From Acidobacteria bacterium AB60 (GTDB lineage: Bacteria > Acidobacteriota > Terriglobia > Terriglobales > Acidobacteriaceae), in assembly GCA_008682415.1 (NCBI GenBank), contig VANK01000007.1, positions 1 to 64,000 on the forward strand: a stretch of 64,000 bases of DNA, in the 5' to 3' direction. Each line of letters starts with the position of its first letter. The first letter of the stretch is position 1. Both the position numbers and the translations under genes were made by a program. Below are positions 8,648 to 17,544 of this stretch, piece by piece. The notes under the pieces were generated by a model. The model saw only the letters and a program-made list of their open reading frames with translations, searched no databases and was not told where the DNA came from.

Positions 8648-9051
8648 AATAGAGGAGCACTGGCTCGGCAGCCATGCGATCTTCCCACCATACGGAACGG
8701 GAAGGGAGCCGCAGCTGATCTGAAAGCCGGGGATGCAGCGCGAATCCTGACGTGCCGATGCGAAAAAGAAACCTGCATCACAGGTCATCTGACAGGCGAA
8801 TTCCTGTGCGTGAGTTGCATCACATGTCGGAGGTCTATCGAGCGCTAGAAACGTCCCGGAACAGGCCAGGAAGGCAACGCAACTCGTTGAGAAAAATATG
8901 ATCTGGGCGTTTTCCGTATGGTAACGTTGAGGTGATACCTTGATGCGCCGGCAGCATCGCGGCAATCAAGCGATTGCGGCGGCACGCAGAACGAGTTGTA
9001 GAGATTGCCCCCTTTTTATTAGTCAGATTTCTTTTTTGCGGAGGAGAGGAA
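8648..9051. other. Intergenic region before the OmpA-like gene
   Basis: No gene seen. It contains a near-identical 13-bp direct repeat, TGCATCACAGGTC (8774-8786) and TGCATCACATGTC (8816-8828), 42 bp apart. The first copy overlaps a small inverted repeat (ACCTG-catca-CAGGT, 8771-8785). These could be regulator sites for the downstream surface protein; no clear -35/-10 pair was found. A strong purine-rich ribosome site, GGAGGAGAGGAA, ends the region. Confidence 0.35.
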
Positions 9052-10767
9052 ATGCACCATCCGATGATGAAGTCGTTGAGCCGAATTGTGCTGGCGACAG
9101 CCTTGGCCGGAATATCTTCTGGACTCACAGCGCAAGATGCGCCCAAGCCAGCCGCGAAGGCCACGGTTTCGGCGGATTCTCCATCGCGCTGGGACATTTT
9201 CGCGGGGTACAGCTATCTTGCTCCGAAGGGCACGATCAACGTGCTGCAGTACGATGGCGTCACCGTTCTTCCCGAGACTTTCAAGTCCATGGACGCCGGA
9301 GTGATCGGCAGCGTGGCGCGCTACTTCAACAAGTACGTGGGCCTACAGGCTGAAGGCAGCACGCATGACACGATGAAGAACTCCTCCAGCAGTAACGGTG
9401 GAATCTCGACGATCCAAGGTGGCCTTATCTTCCGTTTTCCGACCGAAGAGATTACGCCCTTTGTGCACGGGCTGGCTGGCGGTTCGTATGTGGGTGGTCC
9501 AGAGCATGAGCCCTACAAGTGGGGGCCGTCGTTGACGGCGGGGGGCGGCATGGATTACGAGACGCCGTTCTTCAACCACCATCTCGCGATTCGTCTCTTC
9601 CAAGCTGATTATCAGTACATGCACGTCAACTGGGGGCCCGGTGTTTTTGGCGGCCGCGCAAACTTGAAGGTGGCTCGCCTGAGCACGGGAATCGTCTACC
9701 ACATCGGCACCATCGCTCCGCCGCCTCAGTTGACGGTGGCCTGCTCGGCGAATCCGACTTCGGTGTTTCCGGGAGACCCAGTTAACCTGACCGCAACGGC
9801 TGGTTCCCAGGATCCGAAGCTGAACGTGATCTACGGCTGGTCGGGGGACGGCGTGAAGGGCAACGGCGCCAACGCGACGGTGGACACTTCCTCTCTCTCT
9901 CCTGGAACGCACACGGTCAAGTGCGATGCGAAAGAAGGCAAGCCGGGCAAGGAAGGCCTGAAGCCCTGGCAGGTTGCGCAGCAGGGAACCGCGACCTTCA
10001 CGGTGAAGGAGTTCGAGCCGCCGACGATCAGCTGCTCAGTGAGCCCGACGACGCTGAAGCCCGGCGACAGCGCAACGATTACGGCGCAGGGCCTGAGCCC
10101 GCAGAACCGGCCGCTGACCTACACCTACTCCGCTTCAGCCGGAACGGTGAACGGCAGCGGTAACTCGGCAAGCTACTCGTCAACCGGTGCGCCTACGGGG
10201 CCGGTGTCGATCACCTGCAACGTGGCAGACGACAAGGGACACAGTGCTTCGTCGAACGCGAACCTGACGATCGAAGCGCCGCCACCGCCGCCGCAGCCGC
10301 ACACCCAGGCTCTTTGCTCAATCAGCTTTACGAACGACAAGAAGCGCCCGATGCGTGTGGATAACGAAGCCAAGGCGTGCCTCGACGAAGTGGCTCTCGA
10401 CCTTCAGCGGCAGACCGACGCTAAGGCCGTAATCGTTGGCGAGTCGAATGCCAAGGAGAAGGCGGCGCAGGAGAAGGCTGAGAAGCTGAATGCCCGTCGC
10501 AAGCATGCCAAGCCGGTTGAGAATCCAGCGGCGCAACGTGCGGTGAACACGAAGCAGTACCTGGTCACCGACAAGGGCATCGATCCTTCGCGCATCACCG
10601 TGGCCACTGGTTCGGGTGATGATCAGAAGGTTGAGAACTACCTTGTGCCGTCGGGCGCGAATTTTGGCTCGGATGTGCAGGGGACGACGCCGGTCGATGA
10701 ATCCGCAGTGAAGCCGCAAGAACGCAAGGCACTTCCGCAGCGCCATCACGGACGCGCCAAGAAGTAG
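9052..10767 (+). CDS. Outer-membrane beta-barrel protein with Ig-like repeats and OmpA-like C-terminus
   Basis: 571 residues; the ATG directly follows GGAGGAGAGGAA. A signal peptide occupies residues 1 to about 27 (ATALAGISSGLTAQ). Residues ~40-220 alternate in the manner of an 8-stranded OmpA-type barrel (WDIFAGYSYLAPKG ... GIVYHIG). Two Ig/PKD-like domains follow (CSANPTSVFPGDPVNLTA and CSVSPTTLKPGDSATITA), then a Pro linker. The C-terminal region (CLDEVALDLQ ... AVIVGESN ... AVNTKQYLVTDKGIDPSRI) resembles an OmpA peptidoglycan-binding fold with a Lys/Ala-rich insert. Probably a structural outer-membrane/peptidoglycan link. The architecture is seen; the exact role is inference. Confidence 0.8.
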   Translation: MHHPMMKSLSRIVLATALAGISSGLTAQDAPKPAAKATVSADSPSRWDIFAGYSYLAPKGTINVLQYDGVTVLPETFKSMDAGVIGSVARYFNKYVGLQAEGSTHDTMKNSSSSNGGISTIQGGLIFRFPTEEITPFVHGLAGGSYVGGPEHEPYKWGPSLTAGGGMDYETPFFNHHLAIRLFQADYQYMHVNWGPGVFGGRANLKVARLSTGIVYHIGTIAPPPQLTVACSANPTSVFPGDPVNLTATAGSQDPKLNVIYGWSGDGVKGNGANATVDTSSLSPGTHTVKCDAKEGKPGKEGLKPWQVAQQGTATFTVKEFEPPTISCSVSPTTLKPGDSATITAQGLSPQNRPLTYTYSASAGTVNGSGNSASYSSTGAPTGPVSITCNVADDKGHSASSNANLTIEAPPPPPQPHTQALCSISFTNDKKRPMRVDNEAKACLDEVALDLQRQTDAKAVIVGESNAKEKAAQEKAEKLNARRKHAKPVENPAAQRAVNTKQYLVTDKGIDPSRITVATGSGDDQKVENYLVPSGANFGSDVQGTTPVDESAVKPQERKALPQRHHGRAKK

Positions 10768-10790
10768 CCTTGCAACGCAAATAAACGCCA

Positions 10791-10815
10791 GGGCCGCTTT
10801 GATAAGAAGCGGCCC
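10791..10815 (+). terminator. Hairpin after the OmpA-like gene
   Basis: Perfect 9-bp stem GGGCCGCTT / AAGCGGCCC with a 7-nt loop, 23 bp after the stop. No T-tract follows, so it may act as an mRNA-stabilising hairpin upstream of the true terminator at 10850. Confidence 0.5.
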
Positions 10816-10849
10816 CGCGGCGAAGCTTCAGAGCCTTTCGCAATTTCCA

Positions 10850-10878
10850 GGCTGGCCGGTTCGCCGGCCAGCCTTTTT
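10850..10878 (+). terminator. Intrinsic terminator with UUCG tetraloop
   Basis: Perfect 10-bp GC-rich stem GGCTGGCCGG / CCGGCCAGCC closed by a TTCG loop and followed by five Ts. It should end transcription of the OmpA-like gene and insulate the BNR gene 60 bp downstream. Confidence 0.92.
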
Positions 10879-10939
10879 GGTTGGAGCACACGGGGCATCG
10901 AGAAACTAGTCGATTCCGCTCCGCATCCCCTATTCCTGG

Positions 10940-12952
10940 ATGAGACCTTTGCGTACCAAGCTTCCTCTTTTGAACGCTGCGATCCGCGGCGCGATTTTCT
11001 GCCTTGTCTTGTGGGTATCCGCACAGCCAATTGCCAAGGCCGCACAGCCGAACTGGACGCCCGTTGGTCCCGACGGCGGGGATGCGCGAGCCTTGACGGC
11101 AGTTCCTGGGGAACCAAGCCATCTGTACCTCGGAACCACAACCAGCCTGATCTACGAGTCGACGGATGAGGGCGCGAGCTGGCATCGGCTCGCCAGACTC
11201 GACGCGGCGAGCGATCTGGTCGTTGACCACATCCTTGTCGATCCGGCGAATACACGATTGCTGTATGCGGCGGCGTGGAAGTTCGATCACCCTGAGGGTG
11301 GACTCTGGATCAGTCGCGACGCCGGCAAGTCCTGGCAAGAGGCGCCGGGCCTGCACGGACAATCGATTCGCGCATTCGCGCAGGCGCCGTCGAATCCGCA
11401 GATCCTGTTTGCGGGAACGCTTCAAGGAGTATTTCGTTCGGCAGACGGAGGAGGTACTTGGAAACTAATCTCGCCACCCGGAAGCACGGAGATTCACGAG
11501 GTGGAGTCGCTGGCAATCGATCCCGGGAATCCCGACGTGATCTATGCGGGAACGTGGCATTTGCCATGGAAGACGAGCGATGGCGGGGCGCACTGGGCCA
11601 ACATCAAGCAGGGCGTGATCGACGACTCGGACGTTTTCTCGATCATTATTAACCCCGAGCGCTCGAACGTGGTTTATATGAGTGCCTGCTCCGGCATTTA
11701 TAAGAGCGAAAACGGAGGTGCGCTGTTCAAAAAGATTCAGGGCATCCCTGCGACGGCCCGGCGCACGAGGGTCTTGCAAATGGACCCAGCGCATCATGAT
11801 ACGGTCTACGCCGGCACGACGGAGGGTCTTTACAAGACCACGGACGCCGGCCGGACGTTCCGCCGCATGACTGGACCGGACGTGATCGTGAACGATATCT
11901 TCGTGGATCCGACGCGTCCTGAGCGGGTTCTGCTTGCGACCGATCGTGGCGGCGTGCAAATCAGCAAGGATGCGTCGGTTTCTTTCGAATTATCGAACCG
12001 CGGGTTCTCAGCCCGGAAGGTGGAGGCGCTGCTGGTGGACGCGAAGGATCCGGCGCGAATCTACGCGGGGGTGGTCAACGACAAAAGTTATGGCGGTGTT
12101 TTCGTCTCCAAGAATCGCGGAGCTAGCTGGCAGCAAACCGCCGAGGGTCTTGAGGGCCGCGATGTCTTCGCGTTGGCCCAGAGCCCGGAAGGAGTGATTC
12201 TCGCGGGAACCAACAGCGGCATCTTCGCCTTGGCGGAAGACGCAAGCGCGTGGAAGTCGCGCAACACGCTTGAGAACATCGTAGCGAAGCCGGTGAACCA
12301 ACTCGTTCATGGCAAGCGGGTCACCGTAGAGAAGAAGGTGAAGGAGGGCGTGCGGGAGATCACGGGACGTGTCTCTGCCCTTGATCTGTCCGGGAATGTG
12401 TGGGCGGTGGCTACGAGCGGGGGCCTCTACACGAGCAAAGACAGGGGCGAAAGCTGGCAGGGCGGCCCATCGATGGGCGTCGACTACGTTTCGATAGCCG
12501 TGCATGGTGCGGACATGGCCGCGGCCCGTCCTGAAGGAGTGGTGCTCTCGCGGGATAACGGTGAGACATGGTGGCCCATGGGCCTTCCGACGGCGGTCAG
12601 CCGTATTCACCGCATTGTCTTTTCGGCGGATGGCACCCTATGGCTCGGGTCGCGCGAGGGCGTCTATTTCACGCAGGACAAGGGCAAGACGTGGATGTGG
12701 GTGCACCGCCTTCCTCTCGTTGATGTGAGTGATCTGTACTACGACGCGCAGCAAAACACGGTACTGGTCAGTTCGCGCGGCAGCGATTTCATCTACGAGA
12801 TCGACGCCAAGACGTTGGATTGGAAGTGGCACCAGACGGGGTATCCTCTTCTGCTGGTGCGAGCCGCGGGTGACCGGCTGCTGGCGGCATCGCTTGATGA
12901 TGGGGTGCTGGTGGAACCAAAGGAGACTCAATCCGCGGCGGGGCCGCGCTGA
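10940..12952 (+). CDS. Exported BNR/sortilin-type beta-propeller protein
   Basis: 670 residues with a signal peptide (AIRGAIFCLVLWVSAQPIAKA). The body is a run of BNR/Asp-box repeats of the form S-x-D-x-G-x-[ST]-W: STDEGASW, SRDAGKSW, SADGGGTW, TSDGGAHW, TTDAGRTF, SKNRGASW, SKDRGESW, SRDNGETW, TQDKGKTW. This pattern marks the sortilin/YCF48/sialidase-like propeller superfamily. No sialidase catalytic residues were identified, so a binding or scaffold role outside the cytoplasm is more likely than hydrolysis. The ATG at 10940 lacks a strong ribosome site. It is preceded by a strong terminator, so it has its own promoter. Confidence 0.82.
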   Translation: MRPLRTKLPLLNAAIRGAIFCLVLWVSAQPIAKAAQPNWTPVGPDGGDARALTAVPGEPSHLYLGTTTSLIYESTDEGASWHRLARLDAASDLVVDHILVDPANTRLLYAAAWKFDHPEGGLWISRDAGKSWQEAPGLHGQSIRAFAQAPSNPQILFAGTLQGVFRSADGGGTWKLISPPGSTEIHEVESLAIDPGNPDVIYAGTWHLPWKTSDGGAHWANIKQGVIDDSDVFSIIINPERSNVVYMSACSGIYKSENGGALFKKIQGIPATARRTRVLQMDPAHHDTVYAGTTEGLYKTTDAGRTFRRMTGPDVIVNDIFVDPTRPERVLLATDRGGVQISKDASVSFELSNRGFSARKVEALLVDAKDPARIYAGVVNDKSYGGVFVSKNRGASWQQTAEGLEGRDVFALAQSPEGVILAGTNSGIFALAEDASAWKSRNTLENIVAKPVNQLVHGKRVTVEKKVKEGVREITGRVSALDLSGNVWAVATSGGLYTSKDRGESWQGGPSMGVDYVSIAVHGADMAAARPEGVVLSRDNGETWWPMGLPTAVSRIHRIVFSADGTLWLGSREGVYFTQDKGKTWMWVHRLPLVDVSDLYYDAQQNTVLVSSRGSDFIYEIDAKTLDWKWHQTGYPLLLVRAAGDRLLAASLDDGVLVEPKETQSAAGPR

Positions 12953-13129
12953 AAGAACGGGGGATTTTAGGCCTAGGCCAGAGAGTTTCGTGCATGTCCC
13001 GGGGACCAAAGTGATTTGCTTGTCTCCTCGCTCGTTACCGCACGGGTTCCCCCGCTCGTCGGGCATCCGAAATCCTCATCAATCCGCCCTATATTGAATT
13101 CTGGCGATTCTCTACGACCCTGCTCAGGC

Positions 13130-14326
13130 GTGGCTACTCAACGCAGTCTCAAAAACGGCTCCCTCATCTGGGAGGATGATGCGCCTCCGGAGACGCGCTT
13201 CCGGCGCGTGCAGCAGGTCACGTCTCCATCGGGGCGCGTTCTTCCGGGAATGCCGCTGGAAATGGAGGATGCGGATGATGAGGAGTCTCCACGGCGTCGC
13301 CGCCTGGAAAAAGCCTCGGGTCCGTGGTGGCGCCCGTCAACAAAGACCGGCCGTATCTTGCTCGGTTCCGCGGCGCTGATGGTACTAGCCGGAAGCGTGA
13401 CGATCTACTTTGGTGTGGCGCGTTTTCTTGAACGGGATGCGCGGTTTCGGATTACCGGCACCAGCAATATCGAAGCTTCGGGGCTGGCCCAGGTATCGCG
13501 CGCTGAACTCCTTCCCGTCTTTGGCGAAGACATCGGTAAAAACATCTTCTTCATTCATCTGAGCGAACGGCGCAAGCAATTGGAGCAGATTCCGTGGGTC
13601 CAGCGTGCCACGGTGATGCGCCTGCTGCCCGATCAGCTTCGCGTGAATATCATCGAGCGCACCCCGGTTGCCTTCGTGCGGCAGGGCCAGCACATTGGCC
13701 TGGTGGATGAAGACGGCGTGCTTCTGACGATGCCACCGGCGCGCATGACGCAACGTCACTATTCGTTCCCGGTGGTGACGGGTATCGATGCTCGCGATCC
13801 GCAGGTTTCGCGCCGCGCCCGCATGGCCGTTTATCAGCAACTTGTGCGAGAGTTGGACTCGACGGGACAGCGTTTCTCTGAGCAGATCTCCGAGATTGAC
13901 CTCACCGACCCGGAGGATGCCCGCGTATTGATGCCCGAGCAGGGAGCGGATATCCTCGCGCATCTCGGGAATGATCAATTCCTGGTCCGGTATCAACGCT
14001 ATAAAGCGCATATTGCAGAGTGGCGTCAACAGTATCCGCGACTCGCGGCCGTCGACCTACGCTACGACCAGCAGGTGGTGCTCGAGATGAGCCCCGGATC
14101 CGGACCTTCGGTGACTGCTGGAGAGGGCGCGGTGAACAACGAGGCAAGTCCCGCGAAGCCTTCACCCGCGACCGCTGAGAACATAGGGAAGGCGACCACC
14201 AAGGTGCCGGAGCGGAAGCCGCGCGCCAAGTCAACATCAAGGTCCGCGATCGAACGCAGGCGCGAAGAAGCCCGGAGAGCCGCCCTGGCCCGAAGACAGA
14301 GACTGAACGGCGGGCAGGCGCAGTGA
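13130..14326 (+). CDS. ftsQ: Cell division protein FtsQ
   Basis: 398 residues from the GTG at 13130; the frame is open back to 13016, so the start is uncertain. A charged cytoplasmic N-terminus is followed by one membrane segment (ILLGSAALMVLAGSVTIYFG). A POTRA domain comes next (FRITGTSNIEASGLAQVSRA ... IPWVQRATVMRLLPDQLRV) and then the FtsQ beta domain (LVDEDGVLLTMP). An unusually long Ala/Pro/Lys/Arg-rich tail follows. FtsQ links early and late divisome proteins by binding FtsB/FtsL in the periplasm. ftsA begins 7 bp after the stop, the classic ftsQ-ftsA-ftsZ order. The mur/ddl genes that often precede ftsQ are not here; a BNR-propeller gene is. Confidence 0.9.
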   Translation: MATQRSLKNGSLIWEDDAPPETRFRRVQQVTSPSGRVLPGMPLEMEDADDEESPRRRRLEKASGPWWRPSTKTGRILLGSAALMVLAGSVTIYFGVARFLERDARFRITGTSNIEASGLAQVSRAELLPVFGEDIGKNIFFIHLSERRKQLEQIPWVQRATVMRLLPDQLRVNIIERTPVAFVRQGQHIGLVDEDGVLLTMPPARMTQRHYSFPVVTGIDARDPQVSRRARMAVYQQLVRELDSTGQRFSEQISEIDLTDPEDARVLMPEQGADILAHLGNDQFLVRYQRYKAHIAEWRQQYPRLAAVDLRYDQQVVLEMSPGSGPSVTAGEGAVNNEASPAKPSPATAENIGKATTKVPERKPRAKSTSRSAIERRREEARRAALARRQRLNGGQAQ

Positions 14327-14333
14327 GCACACG

Positions 14334-15542
14334 ATGAGCGAGAGAGAAGACAATCTGATCGTAGTGCTTGATATCGGCAGCGCCGGCACGCGGGTGCTTG
14401 CGGCCGATTTGAACGAAGGTGCCCTGCGGTATAGAGGCCACGCAGCCATGGACTCATCGGGAATGCGGAAGGGCTTGATCGCTGATCTCGGCCCCGCGGC
14501 CCGCGTGGTGAAGGCGGCTGTGGAGCAGGCCGAACGTGTGGCTCGAGCCAACATCGATGCCTGCGTGGTGGGCGTCGGCGGTCCCCATATTCGCGGCCTC
14601 AATACCAATGGAGGCTTCGAACTGGGCAGCCGCATGCGTGAGATCACGCGCGAGGATGTACGCACCGCCGTGGAACGCGCCCGTGCCGTTGAACGGCCAC
14701 CCGATCGCGAGATCCTTCACCTCCTTCCGCGCCAGTTCATCGTCGATGAACAGCCGGGCATATTTGACCCGGTGGGAATGATTGGTGCGCGGCTGGAGGT
14801 GGACCTTCATATCGCCACCTGCTCCGGAAGTGCCTTGCAAAGTACGGTTACCTGCGCCAATCGAGCCGGCCTTGAAGTGACGGAGGCGGTACTCGAGTCG
14901 GTTGCGGCGGCCGAGTCGACGCTGTCTGCCGATGAGCGCGAGTTGGGCGTCTGCCTGCTCGATATCGGGGCGCATTCGAGTGATTTGGTCGTGTTTTTTG
15001 AAGGCGCGGTGGCCCACACTGCTTCGGTTCCGGTGGGGGGTGCCCACTTCACCAACGATCTGGCGGTGGGCTTGCAAATGCCGCTCGCCAATGCAGAACA
15101 ACTCAAACGTCAATACGGGCACGCCGTCGTAACCGCCGTTCCGCAAAATGCGGAAGTGGAGATCGCCAATCCGCAGCCGCAGATGCTTCCCCTGCGCACA
15201 GTCGCGGAGATCCTGGAGCCGCGGGCTCGTGAGCTTCTTTACTTCGTTAAGGAGAGCCTGCGTCAGGGCGGCGTCCTGGAAGCGTTAGGGGCGGGATGCG
15301 TGCTGACCGGCGGAGGGGCCATGCTGCCTGGAATGCTCGATATCACCGAAAGCCAGCTACGCGTGCCTGCGCGCACCGGCATGCCCGTGCGCCTCTCCAA
15401 CTTGCCCGGCGAGCTGGCTCATCCCTCGTTCTCCACCGCCATTGGGATGCTCTTGTACGCCCACCGGACGCGCGTCACACGCGCCGCGGAAAACAACGGA
15501 TTGAAAGCCAAGCTGCGGGCCATCTTCGCAGCGAGTTTTTAG
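14334..15542 (+). CDS. ftsA: Cell division protein FtsA
   Basis: 402 residues of the actin-like ATPase fold that tethers FtsZ to the membrane. The first phosphate motif is VVLDIGSAGTRV (residues ~9-20) and the second is LLDIGAHSSDLVVF (~207-220). The adenosine motif is CVLTGGGAMLPGM near residue 325. The FtsA-specific 1C subdomain lies between them, and a short basic/hydrophobic C-terminal helix (LKAKLRAIFAASF) fits the membrane-targeting helix. Located 7 bp after ftsQ and 22 bp before ftsZ. Confidence 0.95.
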   Translation: MSEREDNLIVVLDIGSAGTRVLAADLNEGALRYRGHAAMDSSGMRKGLIADLGPAARVVKAAVEQAERVARANIDACVVGVGGPHIRGLNTNGGFELGSRMREITREDVRTAVERARAVERPPDREILHLLPRQFIVDEQPGIFDPVGMIGARLEVDLHIATCSGSALQSTVTCANRAGLEVTEAVLESVAAAESTLSADERELGVCLLDIGAHSSDLVVFFEGAVAHTASVPVGGAHFTNDLAVGLQMPLANAEQLKRQYGHAVVTAVPQNAEVEIANPQPQMLPLRTVAEILEPRARELLYFVKESLRQGGVLEALGAGCVLTGGGAMLPGMLDITESQLRVPARTGMPVRLSNLPGELAHPSFSTAIGMLLYAHRTRVTRAAENNGLKAKLRAIFAASF

Positions 15543-15564
15543 AGATCAGGAGACCGGAGTCGCC

Positions 15565-17082
15565 ATGGAAAATACACAGTCGCAAGCTGGTGAAATGCGC
15601 ATTCAATATCACGAAGAGACCCCGCGTGGCGCTCGCATCAAGGTCATCGGAGTTGGCGGCGGTGGAGGCAACGCCGTGAACCGCATGATCCAGGCCAAGA
15701 TGGAAGGCGTCGAGTTCATTGCGGCCAATACCGACGTTCAGGCGCTCAAGCTCTGCCAGGCGCCGGTAAAACTGCAGCTTGGGGTGCGCCTGACAGCTGG
15801 CCTCGGGGCCGGAGCCAATCCGGACGTGGGCCGCCGGGCCGCTTTGGAAGACTCCGAGAAGATCATCGAGGCGCTCGAGGGAGCCGACATGGTGTTTGTG
15901 ACCGCAGGGCTGGGGGGCGGAACGGGCACTGGTGCGGCGCCCGTCATCGCCTCACTGGCCAGCGAGATGGGAATCCTCACCGTCGCAGTGATCACGCAGC
16001 CTTTTGCCTTTGAAGGCAAACGCCGCCTCCAACAGGCGCAGCGCGGCCTCAAGGAACTGCTGGACAGCGTCGACACGATGATTGTCATTCCGAACGAGAA
16101 GCTGCTGGCTGTGGCGAAAGATGCCGGCTTCTTCGAGAGCTTCCGCATCGCCGACGACGTGCTTCGTCAGGGTGTGCAGGGGATCTCCGACATCATTACG
16201 ATTCCTGGAATTATCAACCGTGACTTTGCCGACGTGAAGACGACGATGGCCGGCATGGGCCACGCTGTGATGGGTACTGCGGTCGGCTCGGGTCCAAACC
16301 GCGCGGTGGAGGCAGCGCAGGCCGCCATGGCCTCTCCGCTGCTGGAGGCCGGAGCTATCGATGGAGCGCGCGGCATTCTGATCAACATTACCGGATCAAG
16401 CGCGCTGAAGCTGTCGGAGGTGAACGCGGCATCTTCACTCATTCAAACCTCCGCTCACGAGGATGCCAACATCATCTTCGGTGCGGTTCTCGACGAGTGT
16501 ATGGGTGATGAGGTGAAGATCACGGTCATTGCGACCGGATTTCGCGATCAGTCGCCCGAACGGCGTGCCCGCATGCTCAACGTCGATGATGCACCCGTTA
16601 TCTCGGTTCCGGTGATGGCGCCCGATAGCTGGATGCGTGAACCCGCTGTTCAGGCCTCCGTCGAGCCGTCGAACGCGGCCGATGCGGCAATTGAGCAGCC
16701 GATTGCCCAAGTTGAGCCGGTGATTGCGACTCCGCCCCCTCCGCCGCGATTTATGAGCGAAGAGGAAGAGTTGACCTCAGACGGCGAACCTGAGGTTGTC
16801 CTTGTGGGGGTGGCTACGCCACGTGCCATTCTTCCGACTCCGGCCGACACCACCGCCTTCGACGCCCTGTTTGCGGACACGCAGCCCGTTGGGCCAGCGC
16901 GGCCTAAGTTTGCCGAGCTGTGCGAGGAACCATACAAACCGCTTCCGCGCGACTATGCCTCTGATCTTGGCAACGGAGTCCATCCTGCCGTTGAGGAGCG
17001 CCCAGTCCTATTCGCCGAACGGCTGGGAGAGCACGAGCGCGATCTGGAAGTCCCGACGTTCATGCGCCGTATCCAGTTCTAG
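15565..17082 (+). CDS. ftsZ: Cell division GTPase FtsZ
   Basis: 505 residues; polymerises into the cytokinetic ring. The nucleotide loop VGGGGGNAVNRM starts near residue 30, the tubulin signature GGGTGTG is at 117-123, and the catalytic T7 loop is in NRDFADVKTTMAGMG. After the globular domain (~residue 325) comes an acidic/Pro-rich linker of about 160 residues, longer than the typical linker. The conserved terminal peptide VPTFMRRIQF, which binds FtsA, ends the protein. A GGAG site precedes the ATG. A strong hairpin follows the stop. Confidence 0.97.
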   Translation: MENTQSQAGEMRIQYHEETPRGARIKVIGVGGGGGNAVNRMIQAKMEGVEFIAANTDVQALKLCQAPVKLQLGVRLTAGLGAGANPDVGRRAALEDSEKIIEALEGADMVFVTAGLGGGTGTGAAPVIASLASEMGILTVAVITQPFAFEGKRRLQQAQRGLKELLDSVDTMIVIPNEKLLAVAKDAGFFESFRIADDVLRQGVQGISDIITIPGIINRDFADVKTTMAGMGHAVMGTAVGSGPNRAVEAAQAAMASPLLEAGAIDGARGILINITGSSALKLSEVNAASSLIQTSAHEDANIIFGAVLDECMGDEVKITVIATGFRDQSPERRARMLNVDDAPVISVPVMAPDSWMREPAVQASVEPSNAADAAIEQPIAQVEPVIATPPPPPRFMSEEEELTSDGEPEVVLVGVATPRAILPTPADTTAFDALFADTQPVGPARPKFAELCEEPYKPLPRDYASDLGNGVHPAVEERPVLFAERLGEHERDLEVPTFMRRIQF

Positions 17083-17102
17083 ACCGGTTCCTTAGAAGGT
17101 TC

Positions 17103-17135
17103 CGCTCCCGCGAAAAATCCCGGATCGCGGGAGCG
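17103..17135 (+). terminator. Probable terminator of the ftsQAZ operon
   Basis: A perfect 10-bp stem CGCTCCCGCG / CGCGGGAGCG with a 13-nt loop, starting 20 bp after the ftsZ stop and followed by TAATTTTG, a weak T-tract. The rest of the 462-bp gap (17083-17544) holds a candidate promoter at 17272 and otherwise nothing recognisable. Confidence 0.65.
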
Positions 17136-17271
17136 TAATTTTGGTGAAATCGGGATGCGAGTTCCATAATGGGAAACATCGAGGTACTTTCTTCCTCGAT
17201 TTGTGCAGCGTTAACCAGCGATTCCCAGTCCAACGGCACAGCTGAAGTGTCCTTCGTCACATGATTGGTAC

Positions 17272-17299
17272 TTGATTCCGCTCGATTTGGCTGTATATT
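17272..17299 (+). promoter_or_regulatory. Candidate sigma-70 promoter upstream of the PBP gene
   Basis: TTGATT (17272-17277) and TATATT (17294-17299) are separated by 16 bp. It is the best housekeeping-type promoter in this gap. Transcription from here would give a leader of roughly 240 nt before the PBP start at 17545. The assignment is by consensus only. Confidence 0.45.
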
Positions 17300-17544
17300 C
17301 GGGTTAAGCTTTCCAGCAGAACTTAAGGTTGCGCACGGAATTAGCAGTTTTGCGCTAGCCTCAGTGTCTTTGGTGGTTCGGGTATTCGGATTTCGGCAGA
17401 CATCGCTCAGGTCGGCAATTCTGCAGGAAAGTTCCAGGGCTTTTTGCGGCGGAATAGAAGGGTATTTGGCAAAGGGCCGATAGATTTAGGAGTGCTCCGC
17501 TAGGTGCACGGCAAGACTTCATTATTTGAGAGGAATCTGGCGCG

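Noticed and set aside
8887..8922. Promoter pair TTGAGA / TATGGT before the OmpA-like gene
   Set aside because: The spacer is 24 bp, too long for a sigma-70 promoter.
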